A stretch of DNA of 64,000 nucleotides from Niallia sp. NCCP-28 (GTDB lineage Bacteria > Bacillota > Bacilli > Bacillales > Cytobacillaceae), in NCBI RefSeq assembly GCF_023168165.1, contig NZ_BQYJ01000003.1, positions 62,001 through 126,000 on the forward strand. Direction: 5' to 3'. Under the pieces are notes generated by a model. It was not told where the DNA came from. It made no database searches and was given only the letters and a program-made list of their open reading frames with translations. Shown here piece by piece: positions 48,247 through 55,882 of the stretch. Each line of letters opens with the position of its first letter. Position 1 is the stretch's first letter. A program made the position numbers and the translations under genes.

Positions 48247-48342
48247 ATGAAAGATCTTAGGGTAGGATGGAAGCATTTAACTCAAACTGAAGACCCTGTA
48301 GTAGGATGGGGTGATGAATTAGACCCAGGGAGAGGAATATAA
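48247..48342 (+). CDS. 31-aa peptide with strong ribosome site
   Basis: ATG 48247 is preceded by AAAAGGAGGAATGTAC and the 31-codon frame ends at 48342, followed within 10 bp by a terminator. The peptide contains VGW twice (RVGWKHLTQ, VVGWGDELDPGRGI) and has no hydrophobic core, so it is not an exported leader peptide. A stand-alone small gene with strong signals in the lysogeny region suggests a real product. Function unknown. Confidence 0.55.
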   Translation: MKDLRVGWKHLTQTEDPVVGWGDELDPGRGI

Positions 48343-48348
48343 AACAAG

Positions 48349-48379
48349 AAATCCTTCTCTTAACGAGGAGGATTTTTTG
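48349..48379 (+). terminator. Terminator of the 31-aa gene
   Basis: AAATCCTTCTC/GAGGAGGATTT with one mismatch, short TTAAC loop and T run. Confidence 0.75.
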
Positions 48380-48450
48380 TACTTTTTGTGAACTAAAAGG
48401 AATATCAACCTAGCAAAAAGAATCCTTCTTTTAAAAAAAGGAGGGGTTAT

Positions 48451-48561
48451 ATGTGGGATAAAGTAATAACTTGCCCAGAATGCCAAGTTCGCATTGGTCT
48501 GAAAGAAAACATACTAGTAGATGAAATGTGGACGTTGTTTCATGAAGAGTGTTATCCATAG
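48451..48561 (+). CDS. 36-aa cysteine-containing protein
   Basis: ATG 48451 after GGAGGGG. The peptide has ITCPECQVRIGL and HEECYP, so a CxxC pair plus a His/Cys end that could bind zinc. Prophages often carry such tiny zinc-finger-like proteins near the regulator. No family recognised. A possible further 34-codon frame at 48577-48681 lacks a ribosome site. Confidence 0.5.
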   Translation: MWDKVITCPECQVRIGLKENILVDEMWTLFHEECYP

Positions 48562-48707
48562 TATCGATCAAGTGCTATGTTATTCGGAAGTTTAGAATGG
48601 ATTATAAAAAGCAATCCAAAAATCTTTCCCAAAGAGGACGCTAAGTTATTTCATCGTTTAGAAAGGAGAAAGATGCATTAAAAGCTCAACTCATTGAGAA
48701 GGGCTTT

Positions 48708-48899
48708 TTACTCCCATTCATATAAATCGTTAACTGTACAATCCAGTACTTTTGCTATTTTATAGGCTTTATCAATACGAGGAAATGCTCTATTCTTTTC
48801 AAAATCGCTTAATTGTTGCTGAGAAATTCCAACCTGATTAGCTACAAATTTCTGCATTAACCCTTTATTCTTTCTGATTTCTCCAATACGAGCCTTCAT
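48708..48899 (-). CDS. XRE-family regulator (phage repressor-like)
   Basis: A 63-residue Cro/CI-type helix-turn-helix protein, essentially one HTH_3 domain (IGEIRKNKGLMQKFVANQVGISQQQLSDFEKNRAFPRIDKAYKIAKVLDCTVNDLYEWE). It is divergent from the ParM-type gene, with about 220 bp between containing two palindromes. It probably controls that transcript or the lytic switch. No peptidase domain is attached, so it is not a self-cleaving repressor. Confidence 0.85.
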   Translation of the reverse strand: MKARIGEIRKNKGLMQKFVANQVGISQQQLSDFEKNRAFPRIDKAYKIAKVLDCTVNDLYEWE

Positions 48900-49043
48900 A
48901 TTATATACTCCTTCTTTTTAACCTACTATGTATATTCACCAATTATCTATATATTCCTTTTAATTTTTAAATTACATATATAACGTATTTTTTTATAATG
49001 ATTAACGTAAATGGAGAATAATTTTGTTTTCCCATCAATATCT

Positions 49044-49102
49044 TTTTATTACATGGTAATAAAATTTTAGAAAAGCCGAGAGATTTATTACCACGTAATA
49101 AA
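49044..49102. promoter_or_regulatory. Paired palindromes upstream of parM (operator or parC-like)
   Basis: Two dyads with identical half-sites TTTATTAC/GTAATAAA: centre ATG at 49054 and centre CAC at 49093, 39 bp apart. A TATAAT at 48994 lies upstream. The same half-sites with the same 39-bp centre spacing recur at 55056-55114. They could be the ParR centromere of the partition system or operators of the XRE repressor. Confidence 0.7.
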
Positions 49103-49122
49103 AATTGCGGAGGTTTTAGTAT

Positions 49123-49983
49123 ATGACAAAAGAGATTTTAATGATTGATGGGGGTAATAATGGTGGGAAAACAGTTGGATGGCATGGGTATGATTATTAT
49201 AAAACAAATATTTGCGATTGGTTTGAAAGAAACGTAGATGAGAAGTTTTCCGATGACGATATGGAATTTGAGATTGATGGGCGCAAAGGATTCGCTGGTC
49301 CGATAGCAGCTTATGAAGATGAGTTTGGTGCATCGTCTATGTATGGAGATAGCAAGGCTCATGGTGATATGAAAATACGCGCTTTAATTAGCGCTAACAG
49401 ATACATCGAAAAGTTTTGTCCAGGTACGAAAGAATTGTATGTAGTGACAGGGCAACCGATTAAAGGCCACGTTGAGGAGGAAAAGGAAAAAATTCAAAGT
49501 ATGTTATGTGGCCATCATAAATTCGCGATCAATGGGGAGCAAAAAGAAATCATTATTCACGAGGTTAAAGTTGCAGCCGAGGGGAGCATGGCGTTTTGGT
49601 CGGCTGATTTGGGAAAAGATGCATTAATCGTTGATGTAGGCAGCGGCACAGTAAATGCAGCCGAGATAAAAGATAAAAAGCATATTAATAGATCCTCCGA
49701 TACTTTCAATTTTGGTACAGATACAATAAGTCAAAAGAGTAATTATGCTTCATTGGCTCGCGGTGTAGCAACTAATTTAACGCAATTAAAGTGGAATAGA
49801 AGAGCCGTTGTGCATGTGTGCGGAGGGATTGCAGAAAAGTTTGATGGTTCGTTCAAGCAGTTCTTTCCCAACGCAAGGATACTTATTCCTAAATACAAAC
49901 AAAAAACAAAGATACAACTATTGCATCCAGTATATGCGAATGCGGTTGGTGGATTTGAATTAGCGAAGAAGGTGTATAAATAA
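49123..49983 (+). CDS. ParM/Alp-type actin-like plasmid segregation protein
   Basis: A 286-residue actin-fold ATPase of the ParM/StbA group. The phosphate-1 motif is MIDGGNNGGKTVG (residues 7-19), phosphate-2 is IVDVGSGTVNAAEI (169-182), the adenosine motif is VCGGIAEKF (232-240) and the end HPVYANAVGGFELAK is typical of ParM-like proteins. Such proteins form filaments that push plasmid copies apart, with an adaptor bound to a centromere. The next gene overlaps by one base and may be the adaptor. In an integrated prophage this suggests a phage-plasmid ancestry, or intracellular phage DNA transport as described for actin-like AlpC. Confidence 0.82.
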   Translation: MTKEILMIDGGNNGGKTVGWHGYDYYKTNICDWFERNVDEKFSDDDMEFEIDGRKGFAGPIAAYEDEFGASSMYGDSKAHGDMKIRALISANRYIEKFCPGTKELYVVTGQPIKGHVEEEKEKIQSMLCGHHKFAINGEQKEIIIHEVKVAAEGSMAFWSADLGKDALIVDVGSGTVNAAEIKDKKHINRSSDTFNFGTDTISQKSNYASLARGVATNLTQLKWNRRAVVHVCGGIAEKFDGSFKQFFPNARILIPKYKQKTKIQLLHPVYANAVGGFELAKKVYK

Positions 49984-50237
49984 TGGTTAAAAGAACACTG
50001 GAAGAAGAAATAGAAAAGAAGAGAGCAGAGGGGAAGGATCGCATTGTTGTAAGTATCTCGTTCAAATTTACTGATCGATATGAGCTTGGATTATTGGAGC
50101 ACATCTGGAGATATAGCAAAAGTAATTTCTTGAAATTGTTGGTCAGCAGAGACAAAGAGGGAATAGCAGCTAGTCCAAATATCGTGGTGGAGTGTCAGGT
50201 GGAAGAGGAAGAAGAGGATGTTTCCAGTTTCTTATAG
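49983..50237 (+). CDS. Putative ParR-like adaptor of the ParM-type actin
   Basis: An 84-residue protein whose ATG overlaps the parM stop (TAATG). It has a basic N-terminal half (VKRTLEEEIEKKRAEGKDRIVVSISFKFTDRYELGLLEHI) and an acidic tail (VEEEEEDVSS). ParR and Alp7R proteins are small DNA-binding partners encoded directly behind their actin genes. Sequence alone does not prove the fold, and the role is inferred from position and size. Confidence 0.55.
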   Translation: MVKRTLEEEIEKKRAEGKDRIVVSISFKFTDRYELGLLEHIWRYSKSNFLKLLVSRDKEGIAASPNIVVECQVEEEEEDVSSFL

Positions 50238-50337
50238 CCTCCCTCCTTCCCTTTTTCTGCAAACCCTAAGACCTTGGGACCCTAAAACCCTAGTTTATTT
50301 TATAGAAAGAGGTATTTTTCAGAAGGAGAGAGGACCT

Positions 50338-50769
50338 TTGGATAATTCTGATACACTTTTTGGAAGGAAAGATACTGTGGCTCGACCAAGGAAAATTACC
50401 ACTTCTGCTCCTAAAAAAGTCAGAAAACAGCGCATCGATAAAAAGCACGATATTAAGATCCAGTTAAGCGCAGCTGACAAGGTGCTGCTGAAACAAGAAG
50501 CCAGGAAACATAATTTAAAACTAACACCTTTTCTTGAGATGTTAGTAAAGCAGGAATTATCAAAATCTCACCAATACGATAATAGCTTTTTTTATGACAG
50601 ATCCGGCAGCTTTGTTCATGTGAAATTAGCGGGCGTATTTTTTGAAATGATCCAATCTATGTCTGACGAAATGGATCTAACTTATAGAGAAGTTGTGCAT
50701 CGGATTATTAAAACGTATATTCAGAGGATTTCCGGAATTAAAATAAATTCTTGGGGTGGTCGTCCATGA
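50338..50769 (+). CDS. Uncharacterised protein, 143 aa, possible DNA-binding
   Basis: I start at TTG 50338 with AAGGAGAG seven bases upstream; the frame is open from 50218 but lacks a start signal there. The N-terminal half is strongly basic (RPRKITTSAPKKVRKQRIDKK), then a helical pattern KIQLSAADKVLLKQEARKHNLKLTPFLEMLV resembles a ribbon-helix-helix unit. The C-terminal half (FFEMIQSMSDEMDLTYREVVHRIIKTYI) repeats a similar pattern. It overlaps the next gene (ATGA). Family not recognised; a plasmid- or phage-type DNA-binding protein is likely. Confidence 0.55.
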   Translation: MDNSDTLFGRKDTVARPRKITTSAPKKVRKQRIDKKHDIKIQLSAADKVLLKQEARKHNLKLTPFLEMLVKQELSKSHQYDNSFFYDRSGSFVHVKLAGVFFEMIQSMSDEMDLTYREVVHRIIKTYIQRISGIKINSWGGRP

Positions 50770-51356
50770 TTTTTAGTGCATTAGATGTCATAGGAAAAGA
50801 ACAATCCATTTTAGAAAATAGAAAAGGACTAAAAGGAGCAGGAGTGTGGGAAAGAATAACAAATAGCTTCTTTTGCCCGCGTAATCCAAAACATACATTT
50901 GCGTTTTTTGTGCCAGAATACTTATTTATTCGCTCTGTATCTTTTTGCGAAGATATTTCAGAAGAGATGGAAGGAAAATTTGAAACAAAAGATCTTGCAC
51001 AGATATTATACGAGGACTTTTTAGAACATTTTAAAAAGAAGAATGATCTTCATGAGGTTTATAAAAAACTTACGGTCCGTGATTTATCTCCTTCTATTAT
51101 AAAACCATATCAAACAGAAGAAGCATATGGAGGTGTTTTATTTGAAGAGCAGCGGGGATTTCAAGAAGTTAAAGTTACACTTTCACATCAGCAGGCATTA
51201 AAAGGAGAATTTATCTTAAGGGATATGCTGGACATTTATTCAGAGCACCAATTTACATTAGAAAATATATTAGAGATAACTTATAGTAATTTTATCGATG
51301 ATTATCGTAAAGGGCTGATAAAAAATCCTATTGATAAAGTGATACAATACATTTAA
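50766..51356 (+). CDS. Uncharacterised prophage protein, 196 aa
   Basis: ATG 50766 overlaps the upstream stop and has GGGGTGG upstream. It is a soluble acidic protein with no motif I recognise (IKPYQTEEAYGGVLFEEQRGF, FTLENILEITYSNFIDDYRKGL). It is the last gene before the right end. A decayed copy is found at 62809-63210, interrupted by a dispersed repeat, so a related element once lay downstream. Confidence 0.65.
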   Translation: MIFSALDVIGKEQSILENRKGLKGAGVWERITNSFFCPRNPKHTFAFFVPEYLFIRSVSFCEDISEEMEGKFETKDLAQILYEDFLEHFKKKNDLHEVYKKLTVRDLSPSIIKPYQTEEAYGGVLFEEQRGFQEVKVTLSHQQALKGEFILRDMLDIYSEHQFTLENILEITYSNFIDDYRKGLIKNPIDKVIQYI

Positions 51357-51361
51357 GAAAT

Positions 51362-51399
51362 TTGACCACCAACGATAGCGTGACCACCAAATTGACCAC
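51362..51399. promoter_or_regulatory. Putative integrase arm sites, right
   Basis: TTGACCAC at 51362-51369 and 51392-51399 with TGACCAC at 51381-51387, in the same orientation as the left pair and 118 bp from the attR core. Confidence 0.55.
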
Positions 51400-51516
51400 A
51401 AATGTATAATTTCGTTCTGAAAAATCACGAAAAAATATTCTTCTTATAAACTACTAATTTAAATTACTATTAAGAAAATGAAAAGCTGTGAAATTTGGCA
51501 AAACTACATAATCAAA

Positions 51517-51528
51517 CGCGTGATGTAG
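51517..51528 (+). other. attR core of the prophage
   Basis: CGCGTGATGTAG, identical to the end of mutL at 36373-36384. Sequence to the right carries a terminator that would fit mutL before integration. Confidence 0.8.
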
Positions 51529-51539
51529 CGGGTTTTATA

Positions 51540-51578
51540 GGGGGTGAATTTTAATTTGCCCCCACTTTTTTAATTTTT
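51540..51578 (+). terminator. Probable original mutL terminator
   Basis: GGGGG...CCCCC stem with complementary AT-rich interior, then ACTTTTTTAATTTTT. It lies 11 bp after the attR core. Confidence 0.7.
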
Positions 51579-51792
51579 GGTTTTGTTAAGCAATGCTGTT
51601 GATTTTCTTATGTAACTATCGGGCAGTCTTGTAAAAACTGAATGTATTAGAATTTGGAAAACCACCTACTTAAACAGGATTTCTAAAAAAATTAAATTAT
51701 ATGATAAATTTTTTCAGTAAGTGTCATAACTTAATGATTAAGAAACTTCGTTATGGTATTAACACGGTTTTTAAAGTGATATTTGACCAATA

Positions 51793-51821
51793 TTGACTTT
51801 TCTGAACAGTTATGATATAAT
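51793..51821 (+). promoter_or_regulatory. Strong sigma-A promoter
   Basis: TTGACT (51793-51798), 17 bp, TATAAT (51816-51821), with an extended TGA before the -10. It drives the 37-aa gene at 51961. Confidence 0.8.
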
Positions 51822-51960
51822 GATTATAGTTAAATAGTTTGTATATTGAGCACTTATAGGTGTAACTACAGCCCCATCTATACCAGTAGCAATAGGCTTA
51901 CTCCTGTTAGCAATTGTATTAAGAATTATCAGCTTAAAAATATTGACGGGAGAGATGTCT

Positions 51961-52074
51961 ATGAAAAAATTACCTAGTCTTCTAAATGCAAAATTCCTTA
52001 TATCTGTTGTATCGGAAACATTTTGGACAGGAGTATCTGGTATCGCTGTAAGTGCTGAGTATATGAGCGAATAA
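51961..52074 (+). CDS. 37-aa peptide with N-terminal hydrophobic segment
   Basis: ATG 51961 is preceded by GGGAGAG. The peptide starts MKKLPSLLNAKFLISVV, carries a second hydrophobic patch (FWTGVSGIAV) and ends SAEYMSE, a layout like a short signal peptide with a small released tail. It has a near-consensus promoter and an immediate terminator, so it is a stand-alone transcript of about 280 nt with a 130-nt leader. The leader, in the same frame, also encodes a hydrophobic stretch (AIGLLLLAIVLRII) without a start codon. It could be a Phr-like signal peptide, a small membrane toxin or a relic. No receptor gene is adjacent. Confidence 0.5.
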   Translation: MKKLPSLLNAKFLISVVSETFWTGVSGIAVSAEYMSE

Positions 52075-52078
52075 GTTT

Positions 52079-52110
52079 AAAAAAAGTCGTCAAATGATGA
52101 CTTTTTTTGT
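52079..52110 (+). terminator. Terminator of the 37-aa gene
   Basis: AAAAAGTC.GTCA/TGAT.GACTTTTT stem with T7. Confidence 0.85.
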
Positions 52111-52148
52111 TGCCATTCTCTTAAGGGCGTTAGTTTAATTAGGAGCTC

Positions 52149-52178
52149 AAAAGCCGGCTTTAGTCCGGCTTTTTTTGA
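52149..52178. terminator. Bidirectional terminator
   Basis: AAAAGCCGG/CCGGCTTTT with a 7-nt loop and T-runs on both strands; it lies just after the minus-strand integrase fragment. Confidence 0.85.
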
Positions 52179-52207
52179 TAAAAATCAATACTATCGTTTA
52201 ACAGAGC

Positions 52208-52315
52208 CTAGTCTTTAAGGTATGATTCCAATCGTAAGATACTTTCTTTTTCATGCTTTTTCGTAATATGTAAATAGACATCTGTTGTCATATTTAAAGA
52301 CGAGTGGCCAAAACG
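52208..52315 (-). pseudogene. C-terminal fragment of a second tyrosine integrase
   Basis: Only the last 35 codons of an integrase remain (RFGHSSLNMTTDVYLHITKKH ...), including the nucleophile region (DVYLHIT). It differs from the integrase at 36466. The fragment joins, within a GCCAAAACGG-like stretch, to sequence matching the holin terminator and lysin leader of the prophage, so an illegitimate junction is visible here. Confidence 0.8.
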
Positions 52316-52365
52316 GCTGCTCTTTTTTATATAAAAAATAAAAATTATCAGGAGAGTGTTTAAAC

Positions 52366-53345
52366 ATAGTAAAAGGATTCGATTGTGCAACTAAATTAAC
52401 AGCAAAAAAAGCAAAAGAAATGAAATCTCTAGGTTTTGTATATGTGGCACGTTACTTAGGTAACAGCTGGAAGTCCTTTGATAAAACAGAAGCGAAAGCT
52501 ATTCAAGATGCAGGATTAAAATTAATCAGTATTCATCAAAAGTCTGCTAATTACGGAGGATATTTTACTGTAGCACAGGGTGTATTTGATGCAAAAGAAG
52601 CAATGGAAAATGCGGCAGCCGTTGATCAACCTAAAGGAACAGCTATTTATTTTGCAGTGGATTTTGATTCTCAATCTTCACATGTTAAAGCTATTATTGC
52701 TTATTTCAAAGCAGTTAAGAAAACATTAGAAGGATATAAACTTGGGGTTTATGGCTCCTATACAACTATTAACGCAGTAAAGGGAATTGCTAATTACTAC
52801 TGGCAAACATACGCATGGAGCCGTGGAAAAGTAGCAGACTTTATTCATATGCATCAACATGAAAATGATGTGACAGTGGCTGGTATTGGCATCGATCGCA
52901 ATGATATTAAAAAGTCTCCTGGTCATTGGGTAGAAGAAAAAGTTGTAGAAGCAGAAAAAACAGAAGTGGCAGCTGAAACAATTAAGGTGAGCACATATAA
53001 AGTGGTCAAATCAGTAGGTGCTTATGTGAATGCAGCAGACGCTAAGAATAAGAAAAACAAAAAAGGTACAGTGGAAAAAGGTTCTTATTATGTATTCAAT
53101 AAGTCTGGCGATATGATCAACGTAACAAAAGAAAAAGGCGTGCCCGGCAGCTGGATCAATCCATCTGAAAACAAAAAAACTGCAGTGAAATCATCAACAT
53201 TGAAATATCACATTGTTAAAAAGAATGAAACAGTAACTAGCATTGCCAAAAAAGAAAGAACAACGGTTGCTGCTATTAAAAAATTAAATCCAAGCATTAA
53301 AATATTAATTTAATCTTTCCTAATCAGAAAATCCGCATAAAATAA
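52366..53345 (+). pseudogene. Broken second copy of the DUF1906-LysM lysin
   Basis: It is homologous to the lysin at 45645-46625 over its full length. The start codon has become ATA (ATA GTA AAA GGA TTC), although a later ATG at 52420 remains. One A is missing in the run near 53301, so the frame ends NPSIKILI instead of reading on through IFPNQKIRIK. Both faults lie in an otherwise well-preserved coding sequence, so inactivation is recent. It marks a second, related element downstream of the prophage. Confidence 0.85.
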
Positions 53346-53428
53346 ATGGGGTGGATATATACTAGTGATACATCATGAACTAACTGCATAATCCACCTAC
53401 TCTTTGGATAGGAAGATTTGTGCGCAAA

Positions 53429-53461
53429 AGAAGCCCTTCTTCATTAAAAGTAGGGCTTCTA
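53429..53461. terminator. Bidirectional terminator
   Basis: AGAAGCCC/GGGCTTCT with T4 on the minus strand, just behind the gene ending at 53465. Confidence 0.75.
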
Positions 53462-53464
53462 AAA

Positions 53465-53641
53465 TCATTTAGTACTTTCTGTTTTATTATTTGCGAGCTT
53501 TAGAATAAAAGAACAACTTATAAGAAGTAATGGAATTGCAATGATTAGATATAAAATTCCTTTTGGCATAACCATATTATATAAATACATAAAAAGTGTC
53601 ACCCAAATGAATAAAATAATGTACACACCAAATTTTTTCAT
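53465..53641 (-). CDS. Small two-helix membrane protein, 58 aa
   Basis: From ATG 53641 the protein has two hydrophobic helices (VYIILFIWVTLFMYLYNMV and ILYLIIAIPLLLISCSFIL) and a short polar tail (NNKTESTK). The ribosome site is poor. It lies immediately behind the truncated gene at 53666, as an immunity-type gene would, but no family is recognised. Confidence 0.45.
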   Translation of the reverse strand: MKKFGVYIILFIWVTLFMYLYNMVMPKGILYLIIAIPLLLISCSFILKLANNKTESTK

Positions 53642-53665
53642 GTTGAAATAATACACCCCTAACAA

Positions 53666-54166
53666 TTAATAAATGTCTATGTAGCCATTATTCTTTTTTG
53701 AGTCTCTTTTGTCAATTTGTCTAGCTATATTGGTACCAATATCTAAGTAATTTAAAGCTGTAGTTACACTAACACCGACAATTAAAGCGAGTTTTTTTGC
53801 TCCCCATGCTTTTAAACGGCTAGTCACAGTTTTTGTGAAAATTCTAGCTGCTTCTTTTTTTCCTTTTTTTAGTATATATGCTTGGATGGCACCTACGCCA
53901 CCACCAACAGCAAATCCAATTGCTGTATTAAAAATAGCTCCAGCTAGTTTTACTCCAACTTTAACTTTTCCTTTTAAAGAAGCTGCATTTGCAGACTCTA
54001 TCCCCAATGTCGTTACAGCAGCATTTTGTAAATAGGATACTACATCTGGAGTTTCTTCTATCTGGTCTTCAATAGTAGCTTCTAATTCAGCTTGAGTTGC
54101 TCCTAAGTCGTTATAGGTTTCAGAGTTTTCATTAAAAAAATTAGTTAATGACTCTTTAAATAGAGA
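53666..54166 (-). pseudogene. Truncated gene with a Gly/Ala-rich basic C-terminus
   Basis: The frame is open from a stop at 54167 to 53666 but has no start codon with a ribosome site. It reads FFNENSETYNDLGATQAELE, then a small hydrophobic Gly-rich segment (AIFNTAIGFAVGGGVGAI) and a Lys/Arg-rich part. It resembles the end of a secreted bacteriocin- or toxin-type protein, without a family match. The 5' part (reading KYPEYFSKIPVNTPN out of frame at 54174-54220) appears frameshifted and fused to another broken gene. Confidence 0.4.
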
Positions 54167-54222
54167 TTAAAAGATTTGGTGTATTTACAGGGATTTTAGA
54201 AAAATATTCAGGATACTTTTCA

Positions 54223-54654
54223 TCAAAAGAAAAAATGAAAAAATGCACCATCTGTTTCAAAGTCATACATAACAGTGTGAAATTCAGTTCCTTTTTCCCC
54301 AGTTTCAGACATCACTGTTCCCTCAGCACCAACAATTGATACTACTTCTTCATAAGACATGCCATCTTTGATTTGTTCAAATTTCTCTTGAGTTAAAACA
54401 CCCTCATCATCTTTAGAAGGTTCTTCTTTTGTACTTTCTTCCTTCGTGCTTTCTTCTTTACTCGTGTCTGTAGTGGTTGTTTCTGTAGCTTGCTTTTTAC
54501 TTTCAGAACTAGAGGCCTTTTCTGTATTATCTTCGCCACTCATTGCTCCGATAACTCCACCTAAAACTATTAATGCAATAATTCCTAAACAACCAAATTT
54601 AAAAAACTTTTTTAAAATAATTCCCCCTAATATATGTATATAATCAGTAAGCAT
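54223..54654 (-). pseudogene. DUF3862-like membrane/lipoprotein, start lost and 3' truncated
   Basis: An N-terminal hydrophobic anchor (FKFGCLGIIALIVLGG), a Ser/Thr/Lys/Glu-rich linker and a BamE-like DUF3862 unit (VLTQEKFEQIKDGMSYEEVVSIVGAEG ... YDFETDG) are recognisable. The last beta-strands are replaced by FFHFFF-stop. A good AGGGGGAA site precedes the codons ATT TTA AAA AAG, where a TTG or ATG start would be expected, so the start seems lost. The 3' junction lies near 54240. Confidence 0.6.
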
Positions 54655-54724
54655 TTTACAGTTAACAATACAAATATACTAGGGATTCAACAAAACTAGA
54701 CAAAATAAAAAAGAGTAAATATTA

Positions 54725-54931
54725 CTAATTAGTATCCTTTTTCCACTCATATAAATCTTCAATTCTCTTTTCTAGCAATGCAGCTAACTTAAATAATTCA
54801 GGTACAGAGGGATAGCTCTTTCCTGTACACCAATTAGAAATGGTGTTACGGGACTTTTTGAATTCTTTTCTTATATATTCTCTTTTATAAGGAGATTCGT
54901 CGATTGCTTTTCCAATTTTACTTATTATCAT
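54725..54931 (-). CDS. XRE-family regulator, second element
   Basis: A 68-residue helix-turn-helix protein (YIRKEFKKSRNTISNWCTGKSYPSVPELFKLAALLEKRIEDLYEWKKD). It resembles the prophage XRE gene in size, strand and position relative to paired palindromes (55056-55114), although the sequences are divergent. It probably was the repressor of the decayed second element. Confidence 0.8.
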   Translation of the reverse strand: MIISKIGKAIDESPYKREYIRKEFKKSRNTISNWCTGKSYPSVPELFKLAALLEKRIEDLYEWKKDTN

Positions 54932-55055
54932 CTACATCACCCTTTTAATACTAATTCCACTAATCTTTTTTAAATCCTTTCATAATTTAATTTTGATAAA
55001 CTGCATAATATTTTTTGGATATATTGTAATATTTTATGTTGGAAATCCATAGCTA

Positions 55056-55114
55056 TTTATTACAGCGGTAATAAAAACTAAAACAGATATGAGATTTATT
55101 ACTGTGGTAATAAA
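55056..55114. promoter_or_regulatory. Second set of paired palindromes
   Basis: TTTATTAC/GTAATAAA half-sites with 4-bp centres AGCG and TGTG, centres 39 bp apart, like the pair at 49044-49102. Here no ParM gene follows. About 125 bp to the left lies an XRE gene. Confidence 0.7.
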
Positions 55115-55882
55115 ATCAATATTCCGATGCTCAAGCAACCTAAACAGCTGGCCTAAAAAGGGGATTAAGTCGGTGCTAGACGTGGAGAATGAACAGCAGC
55201 AGTTTGGGAATTTAAACGCTAGCAAAGCCAGCAGAATAAGGCTAGAAAAGGAGCTGCACCTATTCGCAAAGAATTAGCAAAGCGAAAATTCCTGAGTGGT
55301 CTGGTATAGGTAATGCGGATAATCAGCTGCAAGAAGAGTCTCCTGAGTTTCTTGAGGAAAAGGGAATCTGGAAGATGAAATCCAATCTTTAAGACTAGTA
55401 TAGAGCACGATAAAGGAGTTATGGCATAGCAAATCAGTAGGACAATAAAAAGACTGTAGTAAATGAAATCACCTTTGATAGCAAAGCAGAGACAATACTA
55501 TATTCAGCTAAAATGGCTGCTGCAGGCAAATCAAATTAAATATTTCGAGTTACAACCCCGGTTTTTGCTTTCAGTAACTTATAGAATTTTACTACAGTAA
55601 ATATTATAAGTGCTACTGGAATTAAATAAAGAAAAACATTACTAATAGTGGAACAAAGGAAGCTATACTTCGGCTCATTTAAAACCCTCCAGTTTATGTA
55701 TACAGATTAGATTTGATTAAGTTCCTATAAAGGTAATTTTTTGAAGTAAACACAAGAGTGAGGGTGTTTAATAGAAAGAGAAAATCTGGGCAACCCGGCT
55801 GCCATAGCAAATGCGTTAGACCTGTGGCTTTGCCTCCTTTACTTTTGTTAAAGTTTGCCCGTCATGATATAGAAAAGTAATA
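55115..55882. other. Decayed phage-like sequence
   Basis: 768 bp without an intact gene. Frame fragments such as PIRKELAKRK and KIPEW (55249-55300) look like the broken end of a phage replication-type protein. Stops interrupt every frame. Confidence 0.35.

Larger units (their letters stand above)
36373..51528. mobile_element. Integrated prophage-like element in the 3' end of mutL
   Basis: About 15.1 kb between identical 12-bp core repeats. Contents in order: frameshifted tyrosine integrase, tail remnants with an SGNH hydrolase, accessory genes including DUF4393, a lysis cassette (XhlA-like, holin, lysin), a secreted orphan protein, an XRE regulator, and a ParM-type partition pair. TTGACCAC motifs near both ends look like integrase arm sites. 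No terminase, portal, capsid or replication genes were found, so it cannot make phage on its own. It could be a decayed prophage, a satellite or a relic phage-plasmid. Confidence 0.85.

Noticed and set aside
48577-48681. 34-codon frame (LFGSLEWIIKSNPKIF...)
   Set aside because: No ribosome site, and only position supports it; left out of the gene list.
50218-50337. N-terminal extension of the 143-aa gene (Pro/Leu-rich)
   Set aside because: It overlaps the end of the ParR-like gene and has no start signal; TTG 50338 has a proper ribosome site.
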